Below are positions 7,250-8,281 of a stretch of 8,281 bases of DNA, piece by piece. The DNA is from CAYZZU01 sp964483105 (GTDB lineage: Bacteria; CG2-30-53-67), in contig CAYZZU010000061.1 in the NCBI GenBank assembly GCA_964483105.1, positions 1-8,281 on the forward strand, in the 5' to 3' direction. Positions within the stretch are counted from its first letter, which is position 1. The number at the start of each line of letters is the position of its first letter. The notes under the pieces were generated by a model. That model had not been told where the DNA came from and did not search any database. It worked only from the letters and a program-made list of their open reading frames with translations. A program made the position numbers and the translations under genes.

Positions 7250-7978
7250 CTACCGCGCCGCCATGATGAGGCGGTCCCTGTCCAGAATGGTGACATGGCG
7301 CTCTTTCAGATCAATGATTCCTTCTTTCTGGAATCGTTTCAGGGTTCTCGAAACGGTTTCGCGGGCTGTGCCGATCAGGGAGGCGATTTCCTGGTGTGTC
7401 AATTCGAGAGGGAAGCGGATCTGGGAACTGGAAAGATGCTCGTATTCCCGGGCCTTCTCCAGAAGAAAACCCGCCAACCTGTGCGAGGCATCTTTCAGAG
7501 TCAGGTCCGTAATTTCCGCCGTGAAATGCCGCAGTCTTTTCCCTACCACCTCATAGATTTTCCCGCTGATTTCAGGGTATCTGGATAGAACTTTCAGAAA
7601 GTTTTCCCGACTCAGTTTCAAGAGTGTGGCGGGGCTGATGGTCTCCGCCGTTGCGGGATACTTTCCCCCATCCAGCAGCGGGAGTTCTGCGAAGAAATCA
7701 CCGGGGCCGAACACCCGGAGGATCTTCTCTTTGCCGTCTTCGGACAGTTTATAGACCTTCACGTTTCCGGACCGGATCATATAAAGGTATCGTCCCGGTT
7801 CCTCTTCGTGAAAGATCACCTGGTTCTTCGGAAAGCTCTGTACCTGTAGAAAGGGGAGGATGTATCGGAGTTCCTCCTCTTCCAGGTTGTGGAAAAAAGA
7901 GACTTTTTTCAGAATGCGAAGGGCTTTTTCTTCTGACATGGGATTCCGGCCAAGTCCGATCATTCCAATTTTTCTCAC
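7250..7978 (-). CDS. Crp/Fnr-family transcription regulator
   Basis: Predicted dimeric DNA-binding regulator of 242 residues. The N-terminal cyclic-nucleotide-type beta barrel spans about residues 26-130, with the hallmark G93-D-F-F-A-E98. A dimerisation helix follows (about 136-163). The C-terminal Crp-type winged helix has ELTHQEIASLIG and the recognition helix R206-E-T-V-S-R211. There is no cysteine anywhere, so it cannot carry an Fnr-style Fe-S cluster. The Arg-Ser pair that binds cAMP in E. coli Crp aligns with P108-A109, so cAMP binding is doubtful. The effector is unknown. The recognition helix keeps the Arg, Glu and Arg that read TGTGA in Crp, plus the Ser seen in Fnr. The start is uncertain: the GTG at 7978 has AAAGGA 13 bases upstream, and ATGs at 7963 and 7939 are in frame. 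The last gives 229 residues, closer to typical length. Control of the facing sugar operon is possible but not shown. Confidence 0.9.
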   Translation of the reverse strand: MRKIGMIGLGRNPMSEEKALRILKKVSFFHNLEEEELRYILPFLQVQSFPKNQVIFHEEEPGRYLYMIRSGNVKVYKLSEDGKEKILRVFGPGDFFAELPLLDGGKYPATAETISPATLLKLSRENFLKVLSRYPEISGKIYEVVGKRLRHFTAEITDLTLKDASHRLAGFLLEKAREYEHLSSSQIRFPLELTHQEIASLIGTARETVSRTLKRFQKEGIIDLKERHVTILDRDRLIMAAR

Positions 7979-8050
7979 AGTAACAGAATCGTCCTTTCCT
8001 GTAAAGGGTAATCATTCCAGCAAATCCAGCGATAGAAATGTTCAGATCGT

Positions 8051-8062
8051 TTTGTTGACAAA
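8051..8062. promoter_or_regulatory. Operator-like palindrome TTTGT-TG-ACAAA
   Basis: Perfect 5-base inverted repeat around a 2-base centre, about 75 bases before the regulator start and downstream of the candidate promoter at 8091-8118. It also contains a TTGACA on the plus strand and TTGTCA on the minus strand. It could be an operator or part of a second promoter, but a 12-base palindrome in A/T-rich DNA can also occur by chance. Confidence 0.25.
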
Positions 8063-8090
8063 GCTCGTTTTGAAAAGTGTCCGGAGTGTT

Positions 8091-8118
8091 TTTTTACAAT
8101 TCAGGGAAGTCCTGGCAA
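8091..8118 (-). promoter_or_regulatory. Possible sigma-70-type promoter for the Crp/Fnr regulator
   Basis: On the minus strand TTGCCA (8118-8113) and TAAAAA (8096-8091) are spaced by 16 bases, matching consensus at 5/6 and 4/6. Transcription would start near 8084, leaving a leader of roughly 105 bases before the GTG at 7978. The match was found by eye and is moderate. Confidence 0.3.
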
Positions 8119-8193
8119 AACTTCAGTTGAAGGCAGGCAACACGATCCCGGACATTGCTCTTCCTGAAATTCTGTAACAAATTGTTTTTGTTC

Positions 8194-8220
8194 ATTTTCT
8201 TTGCTCGCTCCAAAGAAGAT
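8194..8220. repeat. Inverted repeat, 10-bp stem with 7-base loop
   Basis: ATTTTCTTTG (8194-8203) pairs with CAAAGAAGAT (8211-8220) around the loop CTCGCTC. Nine pairs are Watson-Crick and one is G-T (8196 with 8218). No T-run follows on either strand, so it does not look like a standard intrinsic terminator. It may be an operator (TTCTTTG-N7-CAAAGAA) or an RNA hairpin. Confidence 0.5.
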
Positions 8221-8241
8221 GGCTTTGTAAGAAGTCTTATT

Positions 8242-8264
8242 TCCCCTCCCCTGGTGGGAGGGGA
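8242..8264. repeat. Perfect G/C-rich inverted repeat, 9-bp stem
   Basis: TCCCCTCCC (8242-8250) and GGGAGGGGA (8256-8264) pair perfectly around the 5-base loop CTGGT. Neither strand has a T-run after it. The form resembles the dispersed palindromic intergenic repeats found in many bacterial genomes, but only one copy lies in the window, so membership in a repeat family is unproven. Confidence 0.6.
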
Positions 8265-8281
8265 TCAAGCCTGCTCTGAGT

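Larger units (their letters stand above)
7979..8281. other. Intergenic region upstream of the regulator; no convincing gene
   Basis: These 303 bases are clearly richer in A/T than the coding part of the window. No frame with a ribosome site and protein-like composition is present, and no tRNA or other RNA gene is recognised. The region holds a candidate minus-strand promoter (8091-8118), an operator-like palindrome (8051-8062), and a run of inverted repeats from 8176 to 8264. It probably serves as the 5' region of the regulator and perhaps of a gene beyond the right edge. Confidence 0.6.

Noticed and set aside
7209..7250. Bidirectional terminator between pgl and the regulator
   Set aside because: Only a 6-bp pairing across a 30-base loop is present, with no adjacent T-run in either direction.
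8071..8096. Intrinsic terminator ending in the seven-T run near 8089-8095
   Set aside because: The bases before the T-run contain only a TCCGGA core that cannot extend into a stem.
8070..8100. Plus-strand promoter TTGAAA / TACAAT
   Set aside because: The elements match consensus individually (8070-8075 and 8095-8100), but the 19-base spacing is long and no plus-strand gene follows within the window.
7860..8177. Plus-strand open frame of 105 codons running from inside the regulator into the right intergenic region
   Set aside because: It mostly overlaps the antisense strand of the regulator, has no ribosome site, and its composition is not protein-like.

Overview
The window is a GC-rich bacterial segment dominated by one plus-strand carbohydrate operon, flanked by the 3' end of a haem protein gene on the left and a convergent Crp/Fnr-type regulator on the right. 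Coding style is even across the window (strong G/C bias, good Shine-Dalgarno sites, short gaps), and there are no transposases, phage genes, tRNAs, rRNAs or CRISPR repeats. A cytochrome P460-type protein beside a short-form 6-phosphogluconate dehydrogenase would fit a Gram-negative chemolithotroph or respiring bacterium, for example of the Nitrospirota or the former Deltaproteobacteria. That placement is only an impression and not something the sequence proves.

Layout: bases 1-468 hold the C-terminal part of a cytochrome P460-family c-type haem protein, whose start lies outside the window. Bases 586-7210 hold five genes in one direction: glk (glucokinase), tkt (transketolase), gnd (6-phosphogluconate dehydrogenase, short form), zwf (glucose-6-phosphate dehydrogenase) and pgl (6-phosphogluconolactonase). 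The gaps are 185, 61, 14 and 38 bases. The first is long enough to hold a promoter in front of tkt; the others suggest cotranscription. Bases 7250-7978 on the minus strand encode a Crp/Fnr-family transcription regulator, which ends 39 bases from the pgl stop. The last 303 bases (7979-8281) contain no convincing gene. They are richer in A/T and carry the likely promoter of the regulator and several inverted repeats.

Together the five enzymes take glucose to glucose-6-phosphate (Glk), then through 6-phosphogluconolactone (Zwf) and 6-phosphogluconate (Pgl) to ribulose-5-phosphate and CO2 (Gnd), with transketolase opening the non-oxidative branch. This is the complete oxidative pentose phosphate pathway plus its entry kinase, yielding reduced nicotinamide cofactors and pentose precursors. 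Transaldolase, ribose-5-phosphate isomerase, ribulose-5-phosphate epimerase and phosphoglucose isomerase are not in the window.

I found no previously undescribed system. The points most worth a second look are the probable split in cofactor use between Zwf and Gnd, the extra peptides on both sides of the gnd/zwf junction, the long in-frame lead-in to tkt, the regulator that lacks both the Fnr cysteines and the Crp cAMP contacts, and the cluster of inverted repeats at the right edge.
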